Part shown: one piece after another, positions 1-11,261 of the stretch | Position numbering within the stretch: the stretch's first letter is position 1 | Layout of the letters: every line of letters begins with the position of its first letter | From: Batillaria attramentaria | Lineage: Eukaryota; Mollusca; Gastropoda; Batillariidae | Assembly (NCBI GenBank): GCA_018292915.2 | Contig: JACVVK020000088.1 | Coordinates: 88,501-152,500 of the forward strand | Reading direction: 5' to 3' | Length of the DNA stretch: 64,000 bases | Translations under genes and position numbers: made by a program | Notes under the pieces: generated by a model | Databases searched by the model: none | Seen by the model: only the letters and a program-made list of their open reading frames with translations | Told to the model about the DNA's origin: nothing

Positions 1-118
1 AGCGCAAGGCTCCACCCTGAGTAACTGAGTGCTCACGGCGCTTAGGGAGAGGTTTTGAAAGGAAAGATAGTGGAAGGAGGCCCATCTGATGGGTCCCTTA
101 GGTCCCCCAACATTTGGC

Positions 119-514
119 GGTTAGTTACTATCACTATTTAGCGAAGTAAAATCACTGGGTTAATTTTCATGCAGATTTTTACTCGTATTCGACTCCCAAG
201 CTCTTCTCAAGCATTCTAGCTCAAATTTGAACATTTTCAAGCAAAAATGGATCCAACTCAGATTTTCAAGTTCAAAGCACACTCACCACTTATTGTTACC
301 GATATCCCCTTTGAGGTTTCCAAACTTCACACAAGCTCCGCCGACCTTCATCTTCACCCGTGAGTGAAAGGTGAGACTGATCCATTTTTGCTTGAAAATG
401 TTCAAATCTGAGCTAGAACTATGATGCTTGAGAATAGCTTAGGAGTCGAATTCGAGTGAAAATCTGCATGAAACTTAACGCTGTGATTTTACGCCGTTAA
501 AAAGTGATTTACCC
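119..514. mobile_element. 396-bp inverted-repeat (MITE-like) element with 8-bp target duplication
   Basis: Bases of about 131-250 are the near reverse complement of about 380-510; both arms share stretches such as TCATGCAGATTTT and AACATTTTCAAGCAAAAATG. The arms are about 120-130 bp around a spacer of about 130 bp. The 8-mer CATTTGGC lies directly outside both ends (111-118 and 515-522), which fits a target site duplication. An 8-bp duplication is usual for hAT (and P) transposons, so a non-autonomous hAT-like element is the best guess. No coding sequence is present. The exact ends are inferred from the duplication. Confidence 0.7.
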
Positions 515-522
515 CATTTGGC

Positions 523-1828
523 AACCCCTAGAGATCGCTAGATTGTATTTACATAAGTTTGACAATCTTTCTACCATACCACCAACCGCCCGCTATAATT
601 TTATTGAAACTGACCTGAGCAGTTTCAGATCTTTCACTTCGAGTCGCCGTGCCACTGCCAGCAACCAGCACGAACAAGTTCTATGGACACCCGGATAGAT
701 TACTGTTGATTCTGCTTTCCTAGTGAGCGGTAATTTCGTAACTATTGAACTGAAAATGAACAGATACCTCAGAAATCCTAGACTCTCAGTTGAAACTCAG
801 AACCAACAAATTCAGAGGGACGAGCGTTTGAATCAAGATGGCCGGGTGACTTCTTGTCACATGACTAAGACGCAGGTTTTATTTTGTTTATACCGCTCTT
901 CATGTGAAACGACCAAATCACTTGTAATATCGCAGCATCGAAGTGCTTGTAGAGCTGTTTAATTCAAATTGTGAAGACGGTTATTTGGGGGTTTTGAAAG
1001 GGGTCGCCATAGAAACGTTTTTCAGGTTTTGCACAGATTTAGCTCCCATACTCCAGTTGTTTCCCCTGTTTGTTCTCCCGCCCTAAACTGAAACACTACT
1101 AAGCAAATAAAAGCGACACAAAAGGGACAGAAACCACTTAACTTTGACAAAGGACGGCACAGGTCGACGTTTCGGCTTACGCCTTCTTCAGGACATAAAC
1201 AAATGAAACACTACTGTCGAAGGGGAAAGATTCATTCCAGCCAAACGAACTGTACCCGTGTAGCACCTCACATACGTCAAAACGTAAGTGACGTAAACCA
1301 GCTAGGCTTACTACACAACGTCATTTTTTTTTTTTTTTTTTTTTGGGGGGGGGGGGTTTCGCGTGCGCACAGAGGCACCGAGAAGGTTCTGTCAGAGTCA
1401 GTGCAGCACTTCCTTGGTGTCAACCTGCTTGACGTTATTGTTTCAAACAGGACTTCGGAGTGCAGTCTTGTATTTCCCACACCAGTAATTTCAGTCTTTG
1501 CGGACCTGTCGGGTGACTAAGAAAACGTACACCGTCTTCGTTCGGGATTTGTAAACCAGTCTGACGGATCATGGTGCCATTATCTTTAAGATCAATAAAA
1601 TCAGAAAGTTCTTTCAAAAGCATGTAAAAACTATTTAAAGCATAATTATTTGTACTGAAAAAAGTTCAGACATCTCTTTGGGTTCCTCGATCCTGCCTGT
1701 CGATCTTTCGGTTTTGTCATTCTGGGATAAGCTTATTCCTTATTGCATAGTGTCTTTTTTTCTTTTTTCTTTTCTTTTTTTTTTTTTTGGGGGGGGGGGG
1801 AGGGGGTGGTTGGCTTAATTTTTGTTAG
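523..1828. other. Intergenic stretch, no gene recognised
   Basis: I see no coding sequence here. The short ORFs lack recognisable motifs, and one of them runs through a poly-T/poly-G tract at 1324-1357. Another T-rich then G-rich tract lies at 1747-1806. The only structured item is the ribozyme-like motif at 1162-1192, listed separately. Confidence 0.6.
1162..1192 (-). other. Hammerhead-ribozyme-like motif (degenerate, possible Penelope-like element relic)
   Basis: Read on the minus strand, this stretch has CTGAAGA, then a short hairpin (GGC, loop GTAA, GCC), then GAAAC and GTC. That is the order of the hammerhead core (CUGANGA, stem II, GAAA, then a cleavage triplet). The canonical core is CUGAUGA, so one core base differs here and activity is doubtful. 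Minimal hammerheads of this kind are known from Penelope-like retroelements. No Penelope reverse transcriptase is visible nearby, so this is at best a relic. Confidence 0.3.
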
Positions 1829-1896
1829 CGCTTAGAGCATGTAATGTTAAATGTGAATATGCGCTTTACAAATAAAAATTATTATTATTATTATAG
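1829..1896 (+). mobile_element. 3' tail of a LINE (CR1/L2-like, ATT-repeat tail)
   Basis: The sequence has GCGCTTTACAAATAAAAATT followed by a short (ATT)n run. Such a tail is typical of the 3' ends of CR1/L2-type LINEs and of SINEs that borrow them. No coding part is seen upstream, where there is only a T/G-rich tract. The family is inferred from the tail alone. Confidence 0.4.
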
Positions 1897-1988
1897 TTGC
1901 CACACTTCTCATTCCTTCCAAATGGGCCACCCTACCGACACAGAGACAAACTGACTCGGAACCGGCCACGCCACAATGCTTCTAATGA

Positions 1989-2171
1989 GGGGAGCCGGGG
2001 TGGTCGAATCATAGTGGTAGAGCGTTGGATTTCTAATGCTCGGGTCGTGAGTTCGATCCCGGCTGGGGCCAAATATTTCATTTGTGCTGGCTTTTTCATC
2101 GTTGCCCCGTCTTTGATATCACCCTATGTGGTGAAAAAGGACGTTAAACACCCAAACACCCCACCCCACCC
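1989..2171 (+). mobile_element. tRNA-derived SINE, family A (copy 1)
   Basis: The head is tRNA-like: an A-box region with TGGTAGAGCGTTGGA and a B-box region with GAGTTCGATCCC. The body is shared with the other copies in this window (GGGGCCAAATATTT, then TTTGATATCACCCTATGTGG and AAAGGACGTTAAAC) and ends in a run of CCAC repeats. The 11-mer GCTTCTAATGA flanks the element at 1978-1988 and 2172-2182, as expected for LINE-mediated insertion. Related copies occur at 16033, 34288 (minus), 54501 and 60749. Confidence 0.85.
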
Positions 2172-2182
2172 GCTTCTAATGA

Positions 2183-2810
2183 CAGCCTTTGTAAATGTTG
2201 GAACTTGATCTAACTCAGGTTCGGCCGGTCCTGAATGGAGCTGGGGGGGGGGGGGGGGGGGGCATTCGAACGAGTTTTGCAGAGGCCGCGAGCCGCTAAC
2301 GCGCTGCGATTAGCTAATGGTACCCGTAACGTGCCTAATTTACATGCAAGTGGGTTACACTGCTCAGCGAAGTTCTCCGTACGAAGCCCTACTAAGTCTC
2401 ACTATTGTCAACCAGTGTATGTGACTGCTCTCGCCGCCCTGCCGTTTACAACGGGCGCACTGACACTATTATATCTTACCGAAACCAGTCTGACGGATCA
2501 TTTTCTTCGGCGTGCGTGCTGTACATTGTTTATACCGGCTGAGCCCTTAGCTCGGTCAGTCCGCATTTACAGGCAAGCACATATTAACTGCCATTAGTTT
2601 CCATGTGGTATGCAACTGAAACTGGAATCAAATCGGCCATAAATCAGCTTGAGCCAGGCCGCCAACCCGGCTGCCGCCGAACAACAACTGAACAAACTAC
2701 GCAAAGAACAAGAAAGGTTACAGTGATACAGACAGAGATACATAATTATACTTGACGGTCATTTGATAAAATATGTACGTCATAGGAAAATGTTGTTCAT
2801 TCGTAGCCAC
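2183..2810. other. Intergenic stretch, no gene recognised
   Basis: A poly-G tract lies at 2244-2262. The ORF at 2235-2597 has no recognised motif and begins in that tract. The 19-mer AACCAGTCTGACGGATCAT occurs at 1553-1571 and again at about 2483-2501, as a direct repeat of unknown meaning. Confidence 0.5.
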
Positions 2811-2811
2811 A

Positions 2812-2898
2812 CACGCACACACACACACACACACACGCACACACACGCACACACACACACACACACTATCATGGCACACACTGACACATAGTATCTTG

Positions 2899-2938
<40 letters not shown>
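2812..2938. repeat. (CA)n microsatellite, two blocks
   Basis: Two interrupted (CA)n blocks (about 2812-2866 and 2900-2938) are separated by a short unit containing GGCACACACTGACACATAGTATC. They produce long spurious Cys/Val ORFs on the minus strand. Confidence 0.95.
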
Positions 2939-2939
<1 letters not shown>

Positions 2940-3330
2940 ATGATTGACATGAAAAAACTGAAGTGTAACTGAAGACGTAGGACAAAAGGGGACAGGGAGA
3001 AGAGAGGAAAGGGGAAGAGAACATGTCAAACTTTACTGTAGTAAACATGCAGTAAGGAGCGTAAGTTGGTGGCGGCAACGGCCCCGGGCCGTCCGCGTGA
3101 GTGGACACATCGTATTAAAAGTACAGAAATTTAAATGGCGAAGCGACCCGATGACTCAATAAACAGTTGTACGGTTTGGAAAAGACATATTTTGATGTAG
3201 AGACTGGTTAGGGCTTCCTCTGAAGAGGATGTCGACGTTGAAGTCATACTGCAATAATGCTATCGTAAGTTAAAGCTACGTGCATGATAACTTGAAACAG
3301 GGGGCACTTTGTTAAGAAATGGGATGCGCA

Positions 3331-3528
3331 CCGGCCCCCGTAGTGTAGTAGTTAGCACTTCCATGGACCCTAAGTATTCATATAGGTCCGTGGCACTTCG
3401 GACCATGGACTGGGAGCCGGACCCCGGGCCGGGTTCGAGTCCTAGCCGAGGCAAGCGGGGTTTTTCGTACCTAGGTCGGCTCCTACCCAGAGCGGGTATG
3501 GGCCCATATGCTAGGAAAAATGCTGAAC
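3331..3528 (+). mobile_element. tRNA-derived SINE, family B
   Basis: An A-box-like TAGTGTAGTAGTTAGCAC lies at 3341-3358 and a good B-box (GGTTCGAGTCC) at 3432-3442. The spacing is about 90 bp, far longer than in a tRNA. The extra segment contains inverted pieces (ATGGACC/GGTCC and CCATGG/CGGACCATGG-like), so it may fold. The 3' boundary is uncertain because the large inverted repeat starts at about 3529. No other copy is obvious in the window. Confidence 0.5.
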
Positions 3529-3887
3529 AAGGTAGAACAAATTTGATCCTAACTTCTTACAGATTTCAGTAGAACATAGGCCCCTAATGCTGTGGTGGTC
3601 TCCGTGATTTTTTTTCTCCGTTCGCGTCACTGTTAAAAACGACCATTTATCTTGCCATTTTCACTATATGAGCCCTATAAATGGGCTTTTGAGGGTGTGC
3701 ACAAAGGATGCGTGTTTACGGGTACAGAAATGCGCAGAACTCCGCTCTAAATACGGTTACTGTTTTTTTTTTTTTTTTCTCTCTTTTTTTTTTTTTTTTC
3801 CTTTTTTCTTCTTATGGACATTTTGATTATAATTATACTGCTGGTGGTCAAACAATAAACAATAAACTGTTTTACGTAGACTGTCTG

Positions 3888-3943
3888 TATGTGTTTGTGT
3901 GTGTACATGTGGGCTTGTGTGTGCGTGTGCGTGTGCGTGTGCA

Positions 3944-3996
<53 letters not shown>
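3888..3996. repeat. (GT)n(GA)n microsatellite inside the LINE 3' region
   Basis: An interrupted GT repeat runs into a pure (GA)n run ending near 3996. It generates spurious ORFs on both strands. Confidence 0.9.
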
Positions 3997-3997
<1 letters not shown>

Positions 3998-4015
3998 TAT
4001 ACATTTACAAACTAC

Positions 4016-5896
4016 TCAGCCTAAGAGATTCCTGTATCGAAACTCGTACTCGTACATACAGTGTAATGGATACAATGACTCAGTTTTCTTCTTAATACTT
4101 ATACACATTTTCCCAATAAGGAGCACGTGGTTTATAATATTCATATCATGGCTTGAAAGGTCGTGCCTCTTTTGTATACCAAACAGTACATCCGTAAGCG
4201 CTATCTTGATAGGTTTGTTAACCAGCTTAAAGACTTCACCCTCAATAAAATTCCAGAAATCTTTGACTATTTTACATTCAAAAAAGAAATGTTCCAAGAA
4301 GTCCACTTCATGTATGCAGTATGTACATCTGTTACTTGTTTTGATTTTCATTTTGTTCAGCATAATGTTTGTTGGATATATATTATGAACAATTTTCCAG
4401 TGTAATTCCCGGAGGCGCACTTCCTTGGTGGCGTTTACCGCGGTTAACCATACCTGTTTGTCAATGTTTATATCATATTTTTGGCGCCAAAATCCAACAC
4501 AACAAGGGACAGATACAGTTTCTTTCACCTTGGCTTTCCATCCTTTAAGTGTATCAAGGACATAATCAAAGGAGTAAAGAATATCCTGGTTATTTTCATT
4601 GTCTTGAGGTACAACGAAGTTATCTAGGTTCTCGCCACTTATTAACAGTTTCCAGCGCGTTGGTATGGCGTTCATGAGTGCATTATATTGAATAAACATG
4701 CTGTTTCTGGTAACATTAAGCTTATCCTCGATTTCTTCCAAAGAGAGTAATCTTTTTTCTTGAATGTTAACAATATCTCCCACACTTTCAATCCTTTTAT
4801 CTTTCCAGATTTGAAAATATAGCGAGCGATTTTTGTATTTGATAGCCTCATTGTACCACAGGATTTGTTTCAGGATATTTTCTCGGGTGACCTGTTCGGT
4901 TGTTATCAAAGCTTTATGGTCAAGATACGTCTCCAGGACAGTTCTCCAAAAGTCACTTTTTATTGATTGAAGAATTTTTACTTCTCGTGATGTACTGTTT
5001 ATTCTAAAGATATTGGTGGTAGATAAAATTTTGGAGTAATGCCAGAAAGGAATTACTGATGCCTTGGTGTTCTTTTCCTGTATTTTCTTTGCCCACTTAA
5101 TATAGAAAGACTTTTGCATATTAAATATATTAACCATCCTGACTCCCCCTTCCATGTAATCGTTTGTCATGACCGTCCGTTTTATTTTTTCGAAGGCTTT
5201 ACGATTAGCATATCGCCTTTGCCAGATGAATTTGTAAAACAATCTGTTTATTTCTTGTAGTGCTCTCTTTGGTAGACCAACCGATTGCATAATGTATACA
5301 ATTTTACTAATCAAAAAACATTTTGTGATTGTTACTTTGCCTTGAATACTCAAATTTCGTTTACTCCAAAGTTGAATTGTTCTTTTCATATCCGCTAATT
5401 TACTTTTCCAGTTTTCATCGATGTTCTGTGCTCTTACTTTGTTCATAAAGATTATACCAAGTATTTTGATTTTATCTACTATTTCGAAAGGAAAATCATC
5501 TCTATATTGTAGATTATGAGTTCCGATTTTCATTGCTTTTGTTTTTTGACTATTTAACTTAAGGCCAGAAAATTTTGCAAACTTTTCAATTAGTTTTACC
5601 GACTCCTCCACGTCACTTTTGTCCCTCAGAGTGAGCGTGGAATCGTCGGCAAACTGTTGAATTTTAACATCCGGAAACTTTCTTGACGGAAGTGTGACTC
5701 CTTTAACAGAGCTATTCCTTAATTTAATGGCAAAGATCTCTACTGCTAGAATGAAGGCCAATGGTGAGAAGGGACATCCTTGTCTAATTCCGCAATTTAC
5801 ACTGAATGTTTCTGATAACCAACCCCCATGATTGATGCAACTATAAGAGTTATCTGTAAGAACCTTAACCCAGTTTTTGAACTGAGCACCAAACCC
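4016..5896 (-). pseudogene. LINE ORF2 fragment: reverse transcriptase (3' part) and zf-RVT region
   Basis: The reading frame is open for about 627 codons within the element. The RT part has GIRQGCPFSPLAF, the catalytic box QQFADDSTLTL (FADD replacing the usual YADD/FADD variants), GLKLNSQKTKAM and KILGIIF. Near the C-terminus the Cys/His pattern CTYCIHEVDFLEHFFFEC matches the zf-RVT motif of L1/Tx1-clade LINEs. The endonuclease and the N-terminal RT fingers are missing. The open frame continues to 6001, but those 35 extra codons lie in host DNA beyond the target duplication, and the last five of them (TVTVF) are the duplication itself. The copy therefore has no start of its own and is not functional. 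Confidence 0.88.
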
Positions 5897-6929
5897 AAAT
5901 ACGGTTACTGTTAGACAAGACATGCATTGTTGACTTACTGAAATTTTACCCCAGTCAGAATGATGTTTCCTGGATTCAAGTATTGCCGTTGCGGTCATCA
6001 ATTTGGCCGTTGATTCAAAGGACCCTGTAAAGCGGCTGTATTTGATGCTTGTGCACTTGGCAGGTCACTGCAGGTGACATGTATCGCGGAATACATTTAC
6101 GAACATTGAACAGTTTAGTCAGAAAACGCTTCTTTGGTGTTGTGAAGTTCCCTTGTCTATGCATGTGCAGGTAAGTATGAAATATGATATCCAAGTGAGC
6201 ACTTTTTTCGGTAGGGATATTTTGGGGGTGTACTAATTAAAGTAGTTGCTGCGTTGTGAGTAGTGAACGGGTTTTCTCAAAGAATAGTGCACACACAAGA
6301 ATAGTATCCAAGTTGTGTCGTATCAAAAGTTCATTGAAATCGCTTTGGTACTTTGGTCACAAACAGGCTGAATATGCGAAATAATGGGAGTAGGAACACT
6401 TGATTTGTTGCTGTGATAAGGTGTATCTTCGAAAACGAGTATAATATGATGCAAATATTCGGGCAGATGCTCGGTGTTTCAGAATCATCTTCTGGAACTT
6501 GTATGAGAGATTCATTGCTTAAAGATGGCCGTTAATTGAGGTTATCAGTTTCCTATATAGGCTGAAAGCGGTGCTTACTAAAGAGCCTGCCATATTTGCT
6601 ACGCTTGATTCAGTTTCTTTTTATACATTTGTCTCGGTGGAAAAGACAATGACTAGTTGTATGAACAAAGATCCCTGAATCCAAACAAACACATAGATCT
6701 TCTTTACAGCGGTCATTATTTTCCTCTTTTTTTCCATTTCCTTCATTACATGCAGCGTGGGGGTGCGTTTATATTTTGCTGCTAGTAGCCACCAGTTTTA
6801 GCCACCAGTCATTGTTTTACATATTGAAAAAAGTAGGGTGATCCCAGAGGCAGTAAAACGTACATCCCACATCAAATTCCATGAACTCTTCAATGCTTGA
6901 AGTAGGTGACTTAAAACACCTTTATCTAA

Positions 6930-7886
6930 TGTAACCGGGTGTCAGGGGTCCGCCGGGTTCAGCAGGCAGGGAGACCAAACACAGAGGTCGCTGTGACATG
7001 AGTTTTATTGGTAGGAACAGTACAAATGGCAGAGCGGAGAGCGACAATTCGTGGACACGTGCAGTGACTCACGGCAGGGCTGGCTGGCGACTGTCCAGTG
7101 AGCATCATCATTAGCTTGCTTTACGTCCTATGGCTTTTAGCCCTTAAGGACAAGTTGTTCCTGGCATGTGTCTTTGGCTGCTTGGCTGGGCGAGTGTCTT
7201 TGGGTCCAGTGAGGCGTAGCGGCGTAACTCGCGGCTACTCAGTTATGCGCCCAGCGCGGGCCGCAAAGAAAGCACTGCCCCAAGTAGAGCAGAAAGCAGA
7301 GCACGTGGACCAGCCGCAGCGAAATTTGTGTTTCTTAACACATGGAAAACGAGTCACAGTGGGCGTTAGGAACTTCAAACAAAGTGCATGAAAAGTACTT
7401 TAAGACTATGATAGTGTACGATCTCATCAACACACAGGAAAGTTTCTGTCGCCGATTAAGGAACGTAAAGACAGGGACCACGCATCTGAAAAGTGGTGAA
7501 AATTGCAAAATACACCCGTTACTACTACAAAACAGCGCTAAAAACAAAACATAACTAGAAAGTACAAACTCTTCTGAAACTACTATAGTTTACATGATAA
7601 CTTTTGGTTAAGTGACTGCGGAGATAATTGACACTGGACAGACACAAACAAACACAACTAATTGACACGCGCGCCATCGCGGATACGAAACACTGCGTGC
7701 GTGTGGCTAGTGGACAGTACACAGGGTTGGCCAGGGAACAAGGCTGATGTACAGGAGTGGCCGGGGATGCGTAAGAACGGGTGGCGAGAGGGACAGTGGG
7801 ACTAAGAAGAACAAAAGGGGATACAGCAGTACAAACATTGTAAAAAAAAATAACAGTAAATGGGGGCCGGGTATGACCCGGTCTCA
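6930..7886 (-). mobile_element. Solo LTR related to the TR-GAG LTRs
   Basis: It begins TGTAACCGGGTGTCAGG and ends ACCCGGTCTCA, matching the ends of the three LTRs at 17356-23988 (TGTAACCGTGTGCAGG to ACCCGGTCTCA). Both also share an internal GAGGTCGCT block followed by a poly-A signal on the minus strand (AATAAA). The length is 957 bp against 926 bp. No gag or internal region accompanies it, so it is a solo LTR produced by LTR-LTR recombination. The right arm of the palindrome gives the empty site: a CTAA/CCAA-like 4-bp duplication (one mismatch) flanks the insertion. Sequence divergence from the other LTRs shows it belongs to an older or sister family. Confidence 0.8.
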
Positions 7887-7964
7887 CCAATTAAACAGAG
7901 CATTAACTAACGGGTAGGTTACCAAGTAGCCTGATATGACGGCCACAGTGTACACAGCGTCGGG

Positions 7965-8070
7965 TTTTTTTTTTTTTTTTTTTGGTTTGTTTGTTTGTTT
8001 TTTTTTTGTTTTTTTTGTTTTGTTGTTTTTTTTTTTGTTTTTTTTTTGTTTTTTTTTGGGGGGGGGGGTA
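7965..8070. repeat. Poly-T/GTTT-rich tract
   Basis: A long T-rich tract with scattered G and a terminal G-run. The matching place in the right arm (around 10140) has only a few T/A bases, so this tract expanded after the arms separated. The Lys-rich minus-strand ORF here is an artefact. Confidence 0.9.
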
Positions 8071-8926
8071 TTTACCATCTTTTAGAGGAGAGGTTTAGCA
8101 CTTAGGTGTTACTAGCCCAACCGCAATGTCCCTTTGGCTGTGAGTGGTAATGAGGGGAATCCGTATTGTGATTGGGTTAAAAAACTGACTATACACAGCA
8201 ACGATTACAAATGACGCCGCTGCAGCAGGTATTAAACACACACCTCAAATCTGACTACTGGATCTGTTAGACCAAACACCCTGCGGTGGTCCAACAAAAT
8301 GACAAGAGGTTTGCCTGTAGCGGCCCGCGGGTACCAGAATGTCTATTTTACATATAGACGCCCATTCACTCACTAATTGGGACCGGGCTGACATATTATG
8401 CTGCTGCAGCTGCTACGCTTGGCAGATCATGTGCAGACGCACATCATGCTTTAGGGAAATGGTCTAGCATCACAAAAATACTATTTTAAAGATACCCCTC
8501 CGCTTAAAATTGTATCGCAACAAGAAAATGTCTGACATATTCATTAATTCCTGTTTTTGAGGTACAGGTTAGAAATCTGACAATTTTAATATAAAGCTTC
8601 AAGTAAAATAACATTACGCAAATGCCAATAAAAAGGAATAGACGATAAAGAAAATCCGTGAAATCTCTTTTATTTTCAACGTGTTTTTGGGGGGTAACAA
8701 ACGCCGTTAAGTTTGCCTTTTTTGGACATTTTCAGATTTAGCAAAGCAGTAAAATACTAGCAATGCGTAATGGAAATTATGTAAAGCGCAACTACAACTC
8801 TGCAGTTGTATGTGGCTGAATTCATTTCAAGTGTTTTGAGTTGTGTTAATCACACGGCAAACACGTTGTCAAGGTCAAGGTCACTGGTTCCTCTATTTAC
8901 TCCCAAACATTTTACTTCATCGCTCA

Positions 8927-9283
8927 GACTAAGCATAACAGTGTAACAGCCAGAACTAAAATGACCTGTATTGTCCCCGTGATTTGATGAGCTCACAGCA
9001 TCTTCAGAATAAATAACGGCAAACTCTATATACTAGTAACTCAAGGATAACCTTGACCTTTACTAGAGGTCACCAGAGAGGCATTCTTATCAATGCAAAC
9101 TAGGCAAATGTTATGCCAAAGTTGTATTTACAAATTTTTCACCCAGTCTCTATGGCCTTTACTCCCAAGGTGAAGGTCACCAAAGTTGTACACAAGAAAT
9201 CTTCTCGTACAAACTTCATTTGTGCTAATTATGTTTTGCCTGGTGCTTGTGACTGCTTGTTCTTTTGCTCATTCTAATGGAGC
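8927..9283. other. Spacer of the giant inverted repeat
   Basis: This is the unpaired centre between the two arms. It contains several GACCTTGACCTT-like and CAAGGTCAAGG-like pieces but no ORF of note. The arms pair up to about 8926/9284. Confidence 0.7.
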
Positions 9284-11261
9284 GATGAAATAAAATGTTT
9301 GGGAGTAAACAGACGAACCGATGACCTAGACCTTGAAAACATGTTTGCCGTGTGATTAACGTAGTAATAACACTTGAAATGAATCCAGCCACTTACTACT
9401 GTAGACTTAAGGTTGTGTGTTCTACATATTTTCCATCACACTTTGCCAGTAATGTACTTCATTCGTAATTTTGAGAATGTCCAAAAAAAAAAAAAGTCAA
9501 AATAAACGTCGTTTGTTCTCAAGGAAAAACATGTTGAAAATAAAAGAGATTTCATAGATTTGCTTTCATGTCTATTGTTCTTTTGTTTGCATTCGCGTAA
9601 TATTATTTTACTCCAAGTTTCATATTAAGTTTGTCTAATTTCCTTACCTGTACCTCAAAACAGGAATTAATGAACATGTCCGATATTTTCTGAGTGCGTT
9701 AGAATCTGAGACAAAAAAAGTATATTTCAAATAGTATTTTGGGGATGCTGGACCATTTATCTAAAGCGTGATGTGCGTCTGCACATAATCTGCCAAGCGT
9801 ATCAGCTGCAGCAGCGTAATATGTCAGCCCAGTCCCCATCAGTAAGAGAATCGGCGTCTGTATGCAACACGAAAGACTTGATACCCGAGGGCCGCTACAG
9901 GCAAATCTCTTGTCATTTCGTTGGACCACTGCAGGGTGTTTGGCCTGACATATCCGGTTGTCAAACCTGAGGTGTGTGCACAATATCTGCTGCAGCGGCG
10001 TCATTTGTAATCGTTGCTATGTATAGTCAATGTTTGAACCCAATCACTATACGGATTCCCCTCATTACCACTCACAGCCAAAGGGACATTGTGGATGGGC
10101 TTGTAACACCTAAGTGCGAAACCTCTCCTCTTGGTGAATAACAAAAAACGCTGTGTTCACAGCGGCCGTCATATCAGGCTAATTGGTAACCTACCCCCGT
10201 AGCAGTTATGATCTGCTAAATTAGAAAAAGGTACTTTAAGTCACCTATTTCAAGCTGTGAAGAGTTCATGAAATTTGATGTGGAATGTACGTTTTCCTTT
10301 CGCTGAGATCACTCTACTTTTTCCAATATATAAAACAAAAACAAATTAATAGTGGTAGTTAATAGCAGCAAAATATAAACCTACCCCAACGCAACATGTA
10401 AGAGAGCAAGTGAACAAAATGGGGAAAGTTGATGACCGCCGTAAAGAAGACGTGCTTGTTTGGATTTGGGAATCTTTCTTCATAAGACTAGTCAGTGTCT
10501 TTTCCACCACGACAAATGTATAAAAAGAAACTGAATCAAGCGTAGCAAATATGGTAGGCACTACTTTACTAAGCACCGCGTTCAAGCCATAGAGGGAACT
10601 GATAGCCTCAATTAACGGTCATCTATAAGCAATGAATCTCTCCTACAAGTTCCAGAAGATGATTCTCAGTGAAACACCGAGCATGTGCCCGAATATTTGC
10701 ATCATATTATATTCGTTTTCGCAAACACATATTATCACAGCAACCAATCAAGTGTCCCTACTCCCATTATTACGCGTATTCCGTCATTATTAAACAGATT
10801 GCACTTTCGATGGCTGTTTGTGACCAAAGTACCAACTGAAAGCGATTTCAATGAACTTTTGATATGACACAACTGGGGTACTATTCTTGCGTGTGCACTA
10901 TTCTTTGAGAAAACCCGTTCACTACTGACTCACAACGCCGGCAGCAACTAATTTAATTAGTACACCCCCAAAATATCCCTACCGAAAAAAGTGCTCACTT
11001 GAATATCATATTCCATACTTACCTGCACATGCAATGACACGGGAACTTCGCAACATCAAAGAAGCGTTTTCTGACTAAACTGTTCAATGTTCGTAAATGT
11101 ATTCCGCGATACATGTCACCTGCAGTGACCTGCCAAGTGCACAAGCATCAAATACAGTCGGTTTACAGGGTCCTTTGAATCAACGGCCAAACTAATGGCC
11201 GCAATTATCCAGGAAGCATCATTCTGATTGGTCTGAAATGTCAGTATGTCAGCAACGCATG

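Larger units (their letters stand above)
3763..5896 (-). mobile_element. 5'-truncated L1/Tx1-type LINE with target duplication
   Basis: The element lies on the minus strand. Its poly-A tail appears as T-runs from 3763. The target duplication AAATACGGTTACTG is present at 3749-3762 and 5897-5910. The (GT)n(GA)n stretch at about 3888-3996 lies in its 3' region. Comparison with the right arm of the big inverted repeat shows that the flanks join cleanly once the element is removed, so the insertion boundaries are firm. The 5' end is cut inside the reverse transcriptase domain, as is usual for dead-on-arrival LINE copies. Confidence 0.92.

Noticed and set aside
1989..2060. tRNA gene
   Set aside because: A and B boxes are present, but the sequence continues into a SINE body with a target duplication, and the cloverleaf is not intact. 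The same holds for 16033, 52160 and 60749.
2718..3108. Cys/Val-rich minus-strand ORFs
   Set aside because: They are translations of (CA)n microsatellites; the same applies to ORFs at 3708-4095, 46416, 48586-48855, 49186-49614, 50873-51241 and 62874-63632.
5897..6001. N-terminal extension of the LINE protein
   Set aside because: It lies outside the target duplication, in the palindrome arm.
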